63,185 nt of DNA, from assembly GCF_030580935.1 (NCBI RefSeq), contig NZ_JAUQOM010000015.1, forward strand, positions 1 through 63,185, in the 5' to 3' direction. The first letter of the stretch is position 1, and the number at the start of each line of letters is the position of its first letter. Origin of the DNA: Sphingobium cyanobacteriorum. GTDB lineage: Bacteria > Pseudomonadota > Alphaproteobacteria > Sphingomonadales > Sphingomonadaceae. Under the pieces are notes generated by a model. It was given only the letters and a program-made list of their open reading frames with translations. It was not told the origin of the DNA and did no database searches. Shown one piece after another: positions 36,135 to 44,721 of the stretch. Both the position numbers and the translations under genes were made by a program.

Positions 36135-37076
36135 CTGCCCTTTCTCTGGGCGAAGGCCCAGTGCTTGCGGGCAGGTGATAGACCGGAACCGGTCGCCCTG
36201 CCCGCTTTCGCGAAGAGCCGCCCGAACGGGCGGCACGGTGGCGTTCAGCACACCGAACGGGGTGCAGCCATCGCAACAAAAATATACAATCACTTTTGGA
36301 AAATGGAGCCTCTCTCTGGAAGTTACGAGCACCGGCGTCCTTTCCGCATGTCTGACGGGCTGGATTTCCGCGAGTCGCCGCCATCTATCCGGCGTTTGCT
36401 TCGCGAATCGCGCCATTACAGGCGTATGAAAGGAATACGGCTCTACTCAACGGATTTCAGGCTGAACCGTAGCCGAAGCTACGGCCATCGCCGTAACGCG
36501 ACAATGAGTTGCGCTACCGCTGCAATCAGTTGAGCGATGCTGTTAATGGTCAGCAGAATGATGGTGGTCGTCATGGGTTCCTCCCCGGATGCGCCCCGCG
36601 CGGGATTGCGTGTGGACGGGGGCTGAACCGCCGACCGGACCAGCGCCACGGACACAGGCCGCCAGCCGCGCCAGCGGGCCGCTGCTGCACGAAGGAAGCG
36701 AGGAGCCTTTTCCGGGGTGCGCGGTCGGCGATACCGCCCGCATCCCACGCCTTTCCCGAAGGGCCAACGCGGGTAGGCACCCCTGACGATCCTGCCGAGC
36801 CTTCACTGAACCACGTCATGCCTTGCGGTTGACGGAGGTGGCAGCTTGTCAGGTCACATGCCCCATGGCCGCACCACCTTCCTATCGGAGGGCTTCTTGT
36901 GGAGGAGCGATGCGGCAGTCCCGCCGCCGGTCAAGGCGCTCCCTTCCGCGCTGCGCTTGTGCAGGTTCGCCCCTGTCGGGCGCTGGCGCGACCTTGACCG
37001 GACGGCTCGATGGCCTGCCGCGAACGGCTCCCACGAAGCCACCGGATAGGCCGGAGGCACAACCAAGGAGCCAACC
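36135..37076. other. Long GC-rich region with one small ORF
   Basis: About 940 bp between tRNA-Leu and the 67-aa gene. 36270-36330 is AT-richer. Apart from the 31-aa hydrophobic ORF listed separately, I see only shadow frames without ribosome sites. The stretch 36570-37070 is GC-rich with several short palindromes and may be a leader or replication/transfer-associated segment. Confidence 0.4.
36479..36574 (-). CDS. Small hydrophobic peptide (31 aa)
   Basis: ATG at 36574 is preceded by a strong GGAGGAA site six bases upstream. It encodes a single membrane helix (TTIILLTINSIAQLIAAVAQ) ending LRRWP. Size and shape resemble type I toxins or small membrane peptides, but I see no antisense RNA evidence. 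It is too short for confident annotation; a second such ORF is at 45501-45614. Confidence 0.45.
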   Translation of the reverse strand: MTTTIILLTINSIAQLIAAVAQLIVALRRWP

Positions 37077-37280
37077 ATGACCAATCAATCCACGACCCCC
37101 GCCAAACCGACTCACCGTCTTTTCCTCGTTACCGGCAAAGGCAAGAACGCCAACTGGACGCCGATCGGGGCCGCATGGCCCAACCGCGACGGCGAGGGCT
37201 TTTCGCTCCAGTATGACGCGCTGCCGCTCACGGGCCGCATCATCATGCGCGCAATCACCGAGCGCGCCAGCGCCGAATAG
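37077..37280 (+). CDS. Small conserved-type island protein (67 aa)
   Basis: ATG at 37077 follows AAGGAG at good spacing. The soluble protein (TNQSTTPAKPTHRLFLVTGKG... ITERASAE) has a central GAAWPNRDGEGFSLQYDALPL segment with several Gly and Trp. I recognise the general type from sphingomonad plasmids and ICEs (DUF736-like small proteins), but cannot assign a function. Confidence 0.65.
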   Translation: MTNQSTTPAKPTHRLFLVTGKGKNANWTPIGAAWPNRDGEGFSLQYDALPLTGRIIMRAITERASAE

Positions 37281-37354
37281 CGGCGATAGCGGCCCAGGGC
37301 ATTCGCTTTGGGCCGTTAGGGATATATTAACCAAATTTTAGCAGTTGGCCGGTT

Positions 37355-38458
37355 ATGATAGGGCGAGTTTCACGCACGCAGAGGCGAACCATAGACGGCG
37401 ATATGACAGTTTCAGGGCCGGGTCATCCGGCCACGGATGACCCGCTGGCTAGCCAGCGCCTTGAAATGGTCGGCCAGTTGGTGGTGGCGCAATTCGATCT
37501 GGAAACGGCTATTGCCGCACTGACGCGCAGCGGCGGCGATGCCGCCACCGCGCAAACCCAACTCCAAAACATTACCCAACTGCGCCAGCAGATCGGCACC
37601 GCCAGCTCGACCGCACTCGCCGCCCTCCGCAGCGAGATTGTCGCTGCCGTCGCACAAAGCCAGAGTGCCGTGCAGGAAGCCCGCACCGCTGCCCATGGCG
37701 CGGACGGCGAAGGCGCGGCACTGGCCAGTCTTGCCAGCCGGGCGCAATCGCAGGCAACCGCCTTCATGCGCGACCTGCGCCAGTATGACGGCCTGCTGCA
37801 ATTCGAGAACGACGCCGAGCACGACGCCTACCGCCAGCGTGAGGAAGATCGCCGCAAGCAGCATGACGCCGGAATCGCCGAGGGTGGGCCAGAAGGCGCG
37901 CTCAAAGCCAGCGGCGCGGCTTATGGGCAGGCTGTGGACCTGGCCGTGCATGGCGGCAGCGCCGATCCCGCGCTGTTGCGCCGCGTTGACGAACTCGCCG
38001 CCAGCACCGCCGCCCTGCGCGCCGGAATGATCCGCGACGGCAAGGACGTGTCGAAATTCGATGAGAATATGCGCGACGATCTGCGCGCCATCATGCGCTC
38101 CAAGGGCAAATCAGACGCCGAAATCGATGCCCTGCTGGCCGCGCATCCCGACAATCCTATGGAGGCGATGAAAGCGTTCGTCGCGCAAGAGGGGGTAGCC
38201 GTTTCAGGCAGGGAGATCGACCGATTGGTTCAAGGCGTCAAGGAACTGCGCTGGGAGGCTGAAGAGTCATTCGAGCCAGTTCATCCGACTGCGAGCGTTT
38301 CCCCTTCCGCGCCGATTAGCGGCGCAAATTCATTGCAGAATGCGTTCGCCGACGTGAAGGCGCTGGGAATCACACTTGTAGAATATGACAAAGCAGCAAC
38401 GCCGAACCATGGTGTCGCTGCATCGGTGCCGACGCGCTCATCATTGCGGACGATTTAG
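37355..38458 (+). CDS. Hypothetical coiled-coil protein (up to 367 aa)
   Basis: Not recognised. Residues about 35-150 are Ala/Gln-rich with heptad-like spacing (QTQLQNITQLRQQIGTASSTALAALRSEIVAAV), suggesting coiled coil. A charged middle (DAYRQREEDRRKQHD) and a Pro/Ser-rich tail follow. The start may instead be 37403 (MTVSGPGHPA); neither has a strong ribosome site. The last four bases overlap the convergent secreted-protein gene. Island cargo of unknown role. Confidence 0.6.
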   Translation: MIGRVSRTQRRTIDGDMTVSGPGHPATDDPLASQRLEMVGQLVVAQFDLETAIAALTRSGGDAATAQTQLQNITQLRQQIGTASSTALAALRSEIVAAVAQSQSAVQEARTAAHGADGEGAALASLASRAQSQATAFMRDLRQYDGLLQFENDAEHDAYRQREEDRRKQHDAGIAEGGPEGALKASGAAYGQAVDLAVHGGSADPALLRRVDELAASTAALRAGMIRDGKDVSKFDENMRDDLRAIMRSKGKSDAEIDALLAAHPDNPMEAMKAFVAQEGVAVSGREIDRLVQGVKELRWEAEESFEPVHPTASVSPSAPISGANSLQNAFADVKALGITLVEYDKAATPNHGVAASVPTRSSLRTI

Positions 38459-38955
38459 GAGACTGGGACCAGTTCGCCCTGTGCGGCACGCGCGCCTAGG
38501 ATATAGCCCACCGAGTTGCAGAGCCGACCATTTGGCTCTTGCTGGCCAAGGCACTTGTCCGCGACCGGCAACAGTGCCGACATAGATGGTACATCCGTGC
38601 GGAGCACCTCTCTGCGAGAAAATCCTCGGACGAACCCTGTGTCGAACTGAAGCGACGACGGCATTTCACCCTTCCTCACGCTGACATACCCCAGCGATCC
38701 ATCCCGTCCGATCCGCGTCAAGACCGTGACGCAGTACGCCGCTGCCGATAGCGTTTCCATGCCTGCCGCTCGTATGTCCGCCTGAGCCGATGCCGCTTTC
38801 CCAGTCGCACATAGCGACCGCCGCCGCGCGACTTTGTCACCGGATAGCTCGCGCAGCACCATATCGCGTTCGCTTTGGAGATCGCCAGCCATAATTGGAG
38901 CCGACGCGCCTAAGGCGGCGGCGACGGCGATGGCTGTCTTGGTAAAAGTGCGCAT
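38455..38955 (-). CDS. Secreted hypothetical protein (166 aa)
   Basis: Start 38955 has a GGAGG site and gives a signal peptide (MRTFTKTAIAVAAALGASAPIMAGD). The mature part has four cysteines (SLCATG, AYCVTVL, DKCLGQ, RLCNSV) that could form two disulfides, so a folded periplasmic protein is likely. No known domain recognised. A perfect hairpin overlaps its ribosome site. Confidence 0.65.
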   Translation of the reverse strand: MRTFTKTAIAVAAALGASAPIMAGDLQSERDMVLRELSGDKVARRRSLCATGKAASAQADIRAAGMETLSAAAYCVTVLTRIGRDGSLGYVSVRKGEMPSSLQFDTGFVRGFSRREVLRTDVPSMSALLPVADKCLGQQEPNGRLCNSVGYILGARAAQGELVPVS

Positions 38956-38958
38956 AGT

Positions 38959-38978
38959 CCGAACCTCCTGAGGTTCGG
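38959..38978 (-). promoter_or_regulatory. Hairpin overlapping the ribosome-binding site of the secreted-protein gene
   Basis: On the minus strand CCGAACCTC and GAGGTTCGG flank only AG. The paired arm contains most of the GGAGG site, three bases before the ATG, so the mRNA could mask its own start. Confidence 0.6.
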
Positions 38979-38990
38979 ATTTTGCCCGCA

Positions 38991-39017
38991 TGCAACATTA
39001 TGGGCAATTTTGTTGCA
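38991..39017 (+). repeat. Recombination-like core site 1 (27 bp)
   Basis: A TGCAACATTA arm, a central TGGGCA and an ATTTTGTTGCA arm: an imperfect palindrome with a six-base asymmetric centre, the layout of tyrosine-recombinase core sites. It matches the reverse complement of 40098-40124 at 24 of 27 positions. Confidence 0.75.
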
Positions 39018-39181
39018 TGGTCAATGGTTTACAATCAGTCACTTAGCACACCTTGAAAGCCGCTTTGGAACGAACTCCGTTGGTAAAATACACGACTCGC
39101 TATAACCTGTTCGAGGGTTTAAACTCACGTGCCAGCACGACCTCTTTAGTTCAACGCCCGATAGTGACGTGAGGAGCATCC

Positions 39182-40054
39182 GTGAGTCTATTACCTACGC
39201 TTGGAGTAGCTAAACTGAAATGGCTACGGCAGACATTCAAGATCGTCGTAGAAGTATCCTCCATACTGACGATCTTAAGTTTTATATTTTCATCCACGCT
39301 GTTATTTTTAACATTGCAACTAAACAACATACGATTTTCCGATGTTGTCACTGTTGACGACATTGTTATCGCTGGAGTTAATTTCGCTGCACGGTCAACA
39401 TGGATCTTCTCATTGACGCTGCCTCTGACATTTCTGATAGCCAGATACTTTAGCGGAGCCATTCATATGACGTTGCGCCGGATGAAACCGTGGAGCTGGC
39501 GCACCACACTGACAAATGTTGGACACTATCTCGTATTCAGCTTCCTAGTGTGCATTGTTTTCAGCTTGGTAATACTAGGGATTGTCGGCTCTTTTTCGGG
39601 TGTTTCGATAGTGGCCGCCGCAGCCCCCAGCGGTGACGGAGTTGCACTAATTGTAGGCGCCATGATTATTGGATGGCTGTATGCTGCATTGGTAATGGCC
39701 GCGTATCTTGGCGGAGGACCCTTTTCCGCTCCAGTCAGCGCCGAACTCACCATCGGGAACGAAGAACAGCTGCTACCTAGAGTTCCGTCTCGTTGGTTTG
39801 ACCCCGTGCACTTGCTGAAGGTGACATTAATATATTGCTTCGTCTTATCCATCATATCCGGATTTTCTGAGCGCGCTTGGTTTTTCAGGCAGCCGAGAGA
39901 TCTTGACTTGATCACATTGCAGCAACCTGACGTGGGAGCCCTCTGTGGCAAGCATGTGCGGCGTATTATATGGATTGGAACTAGCTCGGTGGTTTTGCAA
40001 TGCGGTCGTCGGCGAGTGCTTGTGAAGGGATTGGAAAACGTAATCGTCATCTGA
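39182..40054 (+). CDS. Membrane protein inside the inverted-site segment (290 aa)
   Basis: GTG start at 39182 with GAGGAG upstream. About five membrane spans (ILTILSFIFSSTLLFLTL; WIFSLTLPLTFLIARYF; YLVFSFLVCIVFSLVILGIV; VALIVGAMIIGWLYAALVMA; LIYCFVLSIISGF), then a soluble C-terminus with a late CGRRRVLVKG. No family recognised. Base composition is distinctly AT-richer than its neighbours, a sign of transfer. The whole gene lies between two inverted 27-bp sites, just upstream of a small recombinase. Confidence 0.7.
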   Translation: MSLLPTLGVAKLKWLRQTFKIVVEVSSILTILSFIFSSTLLFLTLQLNNIRFSDVVTVDDIVIAGVNFAARSTWIFSLTLPLTFLIARYFSGAIHMTLRRMKPWSWRTTLTNVGHYLVFSFLVCIVFSLVILGIVGSFSGVSIVAAAAPSGDGVALIVGAMIIGWLYAALVMAAYLGGGPFSAPVSAELTIGNEEQLLPRVPSRWFDPVHLLKVTLIYCFVLSIISGFSERAWFFRQPRDLDLITLQQPDVGALCGKHVRRIIWIGTSSVVLQCGRRRVLVKGLENVIVI

Positions 40055-40097
40055 AGCGGGCGCGTACCGCATCCGATCGGAATCGAGAATTTATTTC

Positions 40098-40124
40098 TGC
40101 AACCCTATTGCCCATAATGTTGCA
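40098..40124 (-). repeat. Recombination-like core site 2 (27 bp, inverted)
   Basis: TGCAACCCTAT, central TGCCCA, TAATGTTGCA. It is the inverted partner of site 1 (three mismatches, all in one arm). The ATG at 40117, a candidate start of the recombinase gene, lies inside it. Confidence 0.75.
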
Positions 40125-40707
40125 GGAGTGGGCAGTGCGGGAGAACGAAGCAGGTTGGCATATCTACGATGCCGATGGACGGCGAAAATACCTGAACAAG
40201 GATGAGCGAACGCGTTTCACCACTGGTGCCTATGCCTTGGCACCTGCAGATCGAGCTTTCTGCCTTGTGCTTGCCTATACAGGTTGCCGTATATCGGAAG
40301 CGCTTGCGCTCGCTCGATTTCAGATCGACGTGGATCGGAGCGCCATCACTTTCAGGACGTTGAAGCGGCGCAAGGTTGTGTTCCGCACGGTGCCTGTTCC
40401 TGGGCACCTCTGTGAGTTGCTGCTTTCGCTACCCCCGCAAAACCAAGACAGATTTTGGGCCATGCATAGAGTAACAGCGTGGCGATGTGTCCGCGCCATG
40501 TTGGATGGCCTGTCTATTGTCGGCCCCATGGCCTGCCCACGCGGTCTGCGGCATGGGTTTGGCATTCATGCAGCGACATGCAATGTTCCACCCAATCTAA
40601 TTCAGCGTTGGATGGGCCATGCCTCTCCCGCCACTACCGGAATCTATATCGATGCCGTCGGACCTGAAGAAAGCGAGTTCGCCAGCCGCATGTGGCAGGA
40701 GCCGTAG
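40117..40707 (+). CDS. Small tyrosine recombinase, catalytic domain only
   Basis: 196 aa from ATG 40117 (up to 235 aa if a start at 40000 is used). Catalytic Arg in YTGCRISEALALA, a beta-hairpin Lys region (FRTLKRRKVVFRTVP), the CPRGLRHGFG box and RWMGHASPATTGIYID with the nucleophile Tyr are all present. The usual N-terminal SAM-like core-binding domain is nearly absent, as in small integrases of integrative cassettes and fimbrial-switch invertases. Inverted sites at 38991 and 40098, one over its own start, suggest it inverts or mobilises the segment upstream. Confidence 0.82.
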   Translation: MLQEWAVRENEAGWHIYDADGRRKYLNKDERTRFTTGAYALAPADRAFCLVLAYTGCRISEALALARFQIDVDRSAITFRTLKRRKVVFRTVPVPGHLCELLLSLPPQNQDRFWAMHRVTAWRCVRAMLDGLSIVGPMACPRGLRHGFGIHAATCNVPPNLIQRWMGHASPATTGIYIDAVGPEESEFASRMWQEP

Positions 40708-40712
40708 GCCGA

Positions 40713-41219
40713 TCAGCTTGCCGCGTCGACACGCCGGATGGCAGTTACGATAGGCTGCGTCATTGACCCCGGCCAGAGCGCAATGCTGTGTTCGATGATT
40801 CCCAGCACCGTCCCTTGCTGAATATGCCGTGTCAATTCATGAAGGCCGCGCCCCTTAATGACGAACTGCCGCCCGGAACTGAAATCTAAACTTAGCATCC
40901 GATCACCAACAGACTCAACAGTACACAGTGCGTGGTAAGGCAGGCCCCAACTGTGCCAGAAGCCGGAACGTGGTTCGTAGCGCCGCAGTTCCAGCATCAG
41001 CGCGGGGCGCGAGCGCACCCGCTGCACGATCCACGGCTTGTATTCCGTCAGATCGAGCGCACCGCCATCCTCGTCGGGCAATTCGTCCCGCGCCGTAGGT
41101 GGCTGGGCTGCTTGGCTAGGCGGCTGGCCGTCGCGTTGGGGATCGCGGAACATATCGCGCCAGTTCTTGCCGACCTGGCGGGGATCGGGTTCCCAACTGT
41201 TTGGAATGGAATCAGGCAT
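40713..41219 (-). CDS. Hypothetical protein downstream of relaxase (168 aa)
   Basis: ATG at 41219, three bases after the relaxase stop; a TTG two codons upstream is possible. The N-terminus is disordered and Pro/Gln-rich, followed by a compact domain (YKPWIVQRVRSRPALMLELRRYEPRSGFWHSWGLPYHAL). I do not recognise it. Tight linkage to the relaxase gene suggests a role in DNA transfer or its control. Confidence 0.6.
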   Translation of the reverse strand: MPDSIPNSWEPDPRQVGKNWRDMFRDPQRDGQPPSQAAQPPTARDELPDEDGGALDLTEYKPWIVQRVRSRPALMLELRRYEPRSGFWHSWGLPYHALCTVESVGDRMLSLDFSSGRQFVIKGRGLHELTRHIQQGTVLGIIEHSIALWPGSMTQPIVTAIRRVDAAS

Positions 41220-41221
41220 CG

Positions 41222-42199
41222 TCAACGCTCCATGTCAAAGGTGGTGCTTCGTGGCGGTTCGCGTTCCGGCCCGTCGCGGGGCGGGGCCAGCCGATCCAGT
41301 TGCCGGTCGAACCAATCGTAGAAGCGCTGGAAATTGCGCGCGGCATCGCCCGCCCGCGTCGGCGCTTCTTCCATCCGCGCAAACGCGGCTTTCGCGCGGC
41401 TCTCGACCGCTTGATAATGTTTGGCCATCTGGAATTGGCCGAACCGCTCTTTGAGCGCCCCGCGCAAATCCTTGAGGTAATAGGCCAGCCGTAGGGCTGG
41501 CTCCGGCATCCGGGCCAACCCGCGCTCCAATAGGCTGCGCCGGTCGATCCGTTCGGCGGACCCCACCCGCGCCAGCGCGGCGTTGGCCGTGTTTTCCCAA
41601 TCCTCCCGGCACCGCTCGTAATATTCCGCCGAGTTCCAGGATTGTGAGTTGCTCTCGATCATGATTGGTCTACCGTCGTCGTGGGTGCGGCCCTGCGGGC
41701 ACGCGATCCAATCGTGCCGAACCTTTTGCCCCCAGCCGCCCGGCTCGACCGCAGGGCGCATGGTGAGCATCACATGGGCATGGGGCTGTTCCAGCCCGTC
41801 GCTGGCAACCTTGTTGTGCCAGGCCACATCAGCGATCATGCCCTTAGACACGAAGTTGCGTAGGACGTAATCCCGCACCAGCTCGATGCGCTGGTCGGGC
41901 GGAATTTCCCTTGGCAGGGTTAGGCGCAATTCCCGCGCGGTCTGACTGTCCTTGCGCTTCTCGCCCGCCTCAACTGCATTCCATAGGGCGGACCTATCGA
42001 TACCAACCGTCCATTTGGGGGCATCTTTGGGCAGCAGGATTTCGCTATGCTCTACCCCCGTCCGGTTGCTGTAGTCGTGGGTGATGCCCTGGCGTTCATC
42101 GACCAGCTTCTCGCCTGCCCGGTAGGCAGCGGCCGCGACCGAACTGCGCCCGGCGCTGCGCTTGATGACCTGCATCCGCATAGAGAAGATCGCCATCAT
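41222..42199 (-). CDS. MobA/MobL (MobQ-type) relaxase
   Basis: 325 aa, a relaxase domain without the helicase/primase extension seen in TraA. The N-terminal block RSAGRSSVAAAAYRAGEKL with catalytic Tyr is followed by the metal-binding histidine motif EQPHAHVMLTMR. It nicks oriT and stays covalently bound to transferred DNA. GGGGGAAG precedes the ATG. The adjacent upstream non-coding region (42200-42565) is the expected place for oriT. Works with the TraG-like ATPase at 43099-44709. Confidence 0.9.
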   Translation of the reverse strand: MMAIFSMRMQVIKRSAGRSSVAAAAYRAGEKLVDERQGITHDYSNRTGVEHSEILLPKDAPKWTVGIDRSALWNAVEAGEKRKDSQTARELRLTLPREIPPDQRIELVRDYVLRNFVSKGMIADVAWHNKVASDGLEQPHAHVMLTMRPAVEPGGWGQKVRHDWIACPQGRTHDDGRPIMIESNSQSWNSAEYYERCREDWENTANAALARVGSAERIDRRSLLERGLARMPEPALRLAYYLKDLRGALKERFGQFQMAKHYQAVESRAKAAFARMEEAPTRAGDAARNFQRFYDWFDRQLDRLAPPRDGPEREPPRSTTFDMER

Positions 42200-42565
42200 C
42201 TTCCCCCTAGTTTGTCATCGCCATCCATCTCTCCCCCAACGGCATATCGTTTCGTTTCCGTAACAGAAAAAAGGCCTAAGCGTGCACAGATACGTTGCCC
42301 GCTAAAGTTGCGGACAACGTGCACCCCTGCGGGAGGCCTTTTGCAGGATATTATGGGGGATACGGTGGTTAACGATTTCCTAATGCGCCACTGAAACAGA
42401 CTGTTTCCCGCGAGCATGGGGGCGATGGCGACGGTCGCCTTGCGGGTGGCTGGGCAGCGACCAGACCGCCCGCAAAGGGCAATCGGCGGTTGCATGGCGG
42501 GATGGCCGCCATGGTCCCTGCGGGAGCCGATTGCCCCATGGGCGACCATGATGCGGGCGGGCATG
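42200..42565. other. Intergenic region upstream of relaxase with nested inverted repeats (candidate oriT)
   Basis: 366 bp. At 42267-42342 are nested pairs: AAAAGGCCT/AGGCCTTTT, GTGCAC/GTGCAC and CGTTGCCCGC/GCGGACAACG around TAAAGTT. The remainder (42400-42565) is GC-rich with no supported gene. Position next to a relaxase start suggests an origin of transfer; a bidirectional terminator is the alternative because T runs flank the outer pair. Confidence 0.5.
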
Positions 42566-43102
42566 TCAACGCCCGCCCAGCACGACCCAGCAATGGGCTG
42601 GGAGGGCGGCATAAGCCTGTTGCAGGGTTGGCACCGGCAACAGCGGGCTGCGTATGCAGACCGTCACGAACGCGGCCTTGGCGGCGCGACGTCTCCGCAG
42701 CCGTCGCCACAGGCTGCGACCGGCGAAGATGGCGCAAGCGCCGATTACGCCCACGACCGACAGGCTGAGGGCTGCCTGCGTGTCCGTCCGGTCGAGCGTC
42801 GCGACCACGTAGAGCAACACCACGATGATGCCGACTATGCCAGTTAGCGGCTTCACGATCTTGCGCTGTGGTGGCGTTTGCCCCGCCATGGCATTCCATG
42901 CGCGCTTCCATGTCAGGTAAGCGTCGCGCTGTTCATGAGCGCGCATGACCCAAACGACGAGCAGCGTTGCCGTGATCGCCATGGGCCACATATCATCGCC
43001 CTGCGTCAGGAGCATGTAGCCCGACCACAGGAAGAACCCGACCGTGGGCAGCACGACCGGCGGCGAGCCGATGATGCGCGTTTTGAGGGATGGCTGTTTC
43101 AT
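42566..43102 (-). CDS. Small membrane protein coupled to the T4CP gene (178 aa)
   Basis: Four likely membrane spans (PPVVLPTVGFFLWSGYMLL; WPMAITATLLVVWVM; GIVGIIVVLLYVVATL; LSLSVVGVIGACAIFAG). The start overlaps the stop of the TraG-like ATPase gene by four bases. The ATPase lacks membrane helices, so this protein may supply the membrane anchor, as in split coupling proteins; that is inference. Relaxase follows on the same strand. Confidence 0.65.
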   Translation of the reverse strand: MKQPSLKTRIIGSPPVVLPTVGFFLWSGYMLLTQGDDMWPMAITATLLVVWVMRAHEQRDAYLTWKRAWNAMAGQTPPQRKIVKPLTGIVGIIVVLLYVVATLDRTDTQAALSLSVVGVIGACAIFAGRSLWRRLRRRRAAKAAFVTVCIRSPLLPVPTLQQAYAALPAHCWVVLGGR

Positions 43103-44709
43103 TGGCGAAACTCCACCAGAAGGGCGTTGCCGCCACTGGCCGGAAAGATGCGTCCGGCCTGATACCAGACGGCGGAGACGATGTTGCCATTTGGCGGGCC
43201 ACCAGTCTTGAGCATACGGCTGAACTGGCCGGGTTCGACCAGCCAGTCGCTGACCTCACTACCGCCCCAGCTCTGGCTATGGTTGCTGCCGCTGCTGCGG
43301 TTACGCCCCCATTGGTCGCCGCCACCGCGCGACGACCCGCTGCTCCAGCTACTGCCACCGCCATAGCTGCTGCCGCCTGGGCCGCTATTATGGCTGCTGC
43401 TCCCACCACTGCTGCTGTTGGTTCCCCAACTGCTATTTTCACCCATATTGTGGCCGAACTGGCTGCTGCTGCCCTGCGACTGGCTTTCGTTGCGCCGCCA
43501 CTGGATGCTTTTGCCGAGGATGCGAGCAGCCCAATCCGCCGTCTCGCTGCATCCACCGGGATTGTGGAATACCTTGGTGCCGAAATTTCCCAGCAAATGA
43601 TGGGTGCGGTCATGGGCATTCTCGCCGCCGATCTTCGCATAGAAAGTTGGTAGGCTCTGCGAGAGAAATACGGTGCAGATGCGCGATCCCCGGCAGGTTG
43701 AGAGGAACTCCGCGTCATAGCTGTTGACGAAATACTGCACCTCATCCGCCCACAGAAAGGTCGGGCGTTGCTGGTGTGGTTGTTCCAGCGCATTGCGCGC
43801 CAGCATCGCCCGCTGCCAAAGATATTTGACGATCTGCTGCGCAATGATGCCGTCCTCATTTTTCGTGAGGGCAGGCATATTGAGTAGCAGGATAACCCCG
43901 TGCGCGCAGAGTTCCGGTACAATATCGGTGGTCGTGCAGAACATCTGTTCCAGCCAACCGTGATTGAACCGATCAAGCGCTGTCGTCAGTGAAAGCTGCA
44001 CGGAGGCGCGAGTCTTGGGGTCCAGCTTCGCATAGTCGTTTTGCCAATAGCTAGTAGCGCGCTCTCCGGCGTGGTCGTCAAATCCAACGACCGGCCCGGC
44101 GCGCAGCCGTTCTGCTGCCATCAGGAACACATGGAAGAAATAGCTCTGCTTTTGCCATTCAGGATCGGCCATCTCGCTGGGGCTGGAGGGCGCACTACGC
44201 ACGAAACGCAGCAGGTCGGAGATTCTGACCGTGCCGGTTGCCGCGAACAAAACCGGGATCGCGTTGCGCAATATCTGGCGCAGCGTGTCGTCCCAGAAAT
44301 GTTCGCCCGCCCGGCCCGGCGACGGGCTGGCGTTGCGCGCGATTTCCAGCACGCGCATCAGCAGTTCCACCACCGAGTTCAGGCCATCGCCGCCCTGTCG
44401 GGCCAGCTCATAGGCCATCATGTTGAGATGGATGTTGGTGCCGTCGCACTCGATGAGTGAGCCGCTGCGGTCAAATTTGGCACAATAGCCGCGCCAGAGG
44501 TCGGCTTCTTCGGGCTTGGCGCACAGCACCAGCCCGCCCATGCCTGCCTTGAGGAAGGACGCAGCGATCGTCGCGCCGCTGCCAGAAGTTTTGCCACTGC
44601 CGACGCCGCCGAGGATCAACGTGCCCTGGCAGGCGTCGCGGACGGTGTAGGGGCTGCTATTGTCGAGGGTGAATAATATGGTGTCGAGGTCACGGGCGGG
44701 CATCGCCAT
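43099..44709 (-). CDS. TraG/VirD4-like conjugative coupling ATPase
   Basis: 536 aa from ATG 44709, which has GGAGG six bases upstream; 44721 is a poorer start. Walker A LILGGVGSGKTSGSG (about residues 32-46) and a TLWADEVQ-like Walker B (TFLWADEVQYFV) are followed by a TraM-recognition-type region (SQSLPTFYAKIG, GNFGTKVFHNPG). An unusual Ser/Gly/Trp-rich linker of about 85 residues (near 425-510) precedes the C-terminus. No N-terminal membrane helices, unlike VirD4. It would deliver the relaxase-DNA complex to a type IV channel. Confidence 0.85.
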   Translation of the reverse strand: MAMPARDLDTILFTLDNSSPYTVRDACQGTLILGGVGSGKTSGSGATIAASFLKAGMGGLVLCAKPEEADLWRGYCAKFDRSGSLIECDGTNIHLNMMAYELARQGGDGLNSVVELLMRVLEIARNASPSPGRAGEHFWDDTLRQILRNAIPVLFAATGTVRISDLLRFVRSAPSSPSEMADPEWQKQSYFFHVFLMAAERLRAGPVVGFDDHAGERATSYWQNDYAKLDPKTRASVQLSLTTALDRFNHGWLEQMFCTTTDIVPELCAHGVILLLNMPALTKNEDGIIAQQIVKYLWQRAMLARNALEQPHQQRPTFLWADEVQYFVNSYDAEFLSTCRGSRICTVFLSQSLPTFYAKIGGENAHDRTHHLLGNFGTKVFHNPGGCSETADWAARILGKSIQWRRNESQSQGSSSQFGHNMGENSSWGTNSSSGGSSSHNSGPGGSSYGGGSSWSSGSSRGGGDQWGRNRSSGSNHSQSWGGSEVSDWLVEPGQFSRMLKTGGPPNGNIVSAVWYQAGRIFPASGGNALLVEFRQ

Positions 44710-44721
44710 GATTGCCTCCAT

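Noticed and set aside
36009..36533. 174-aa plus-strand ORF over tRNA-Leu
   Set aside because: It reads through the tRNA gene and has no family-like sequence; a chance frame.
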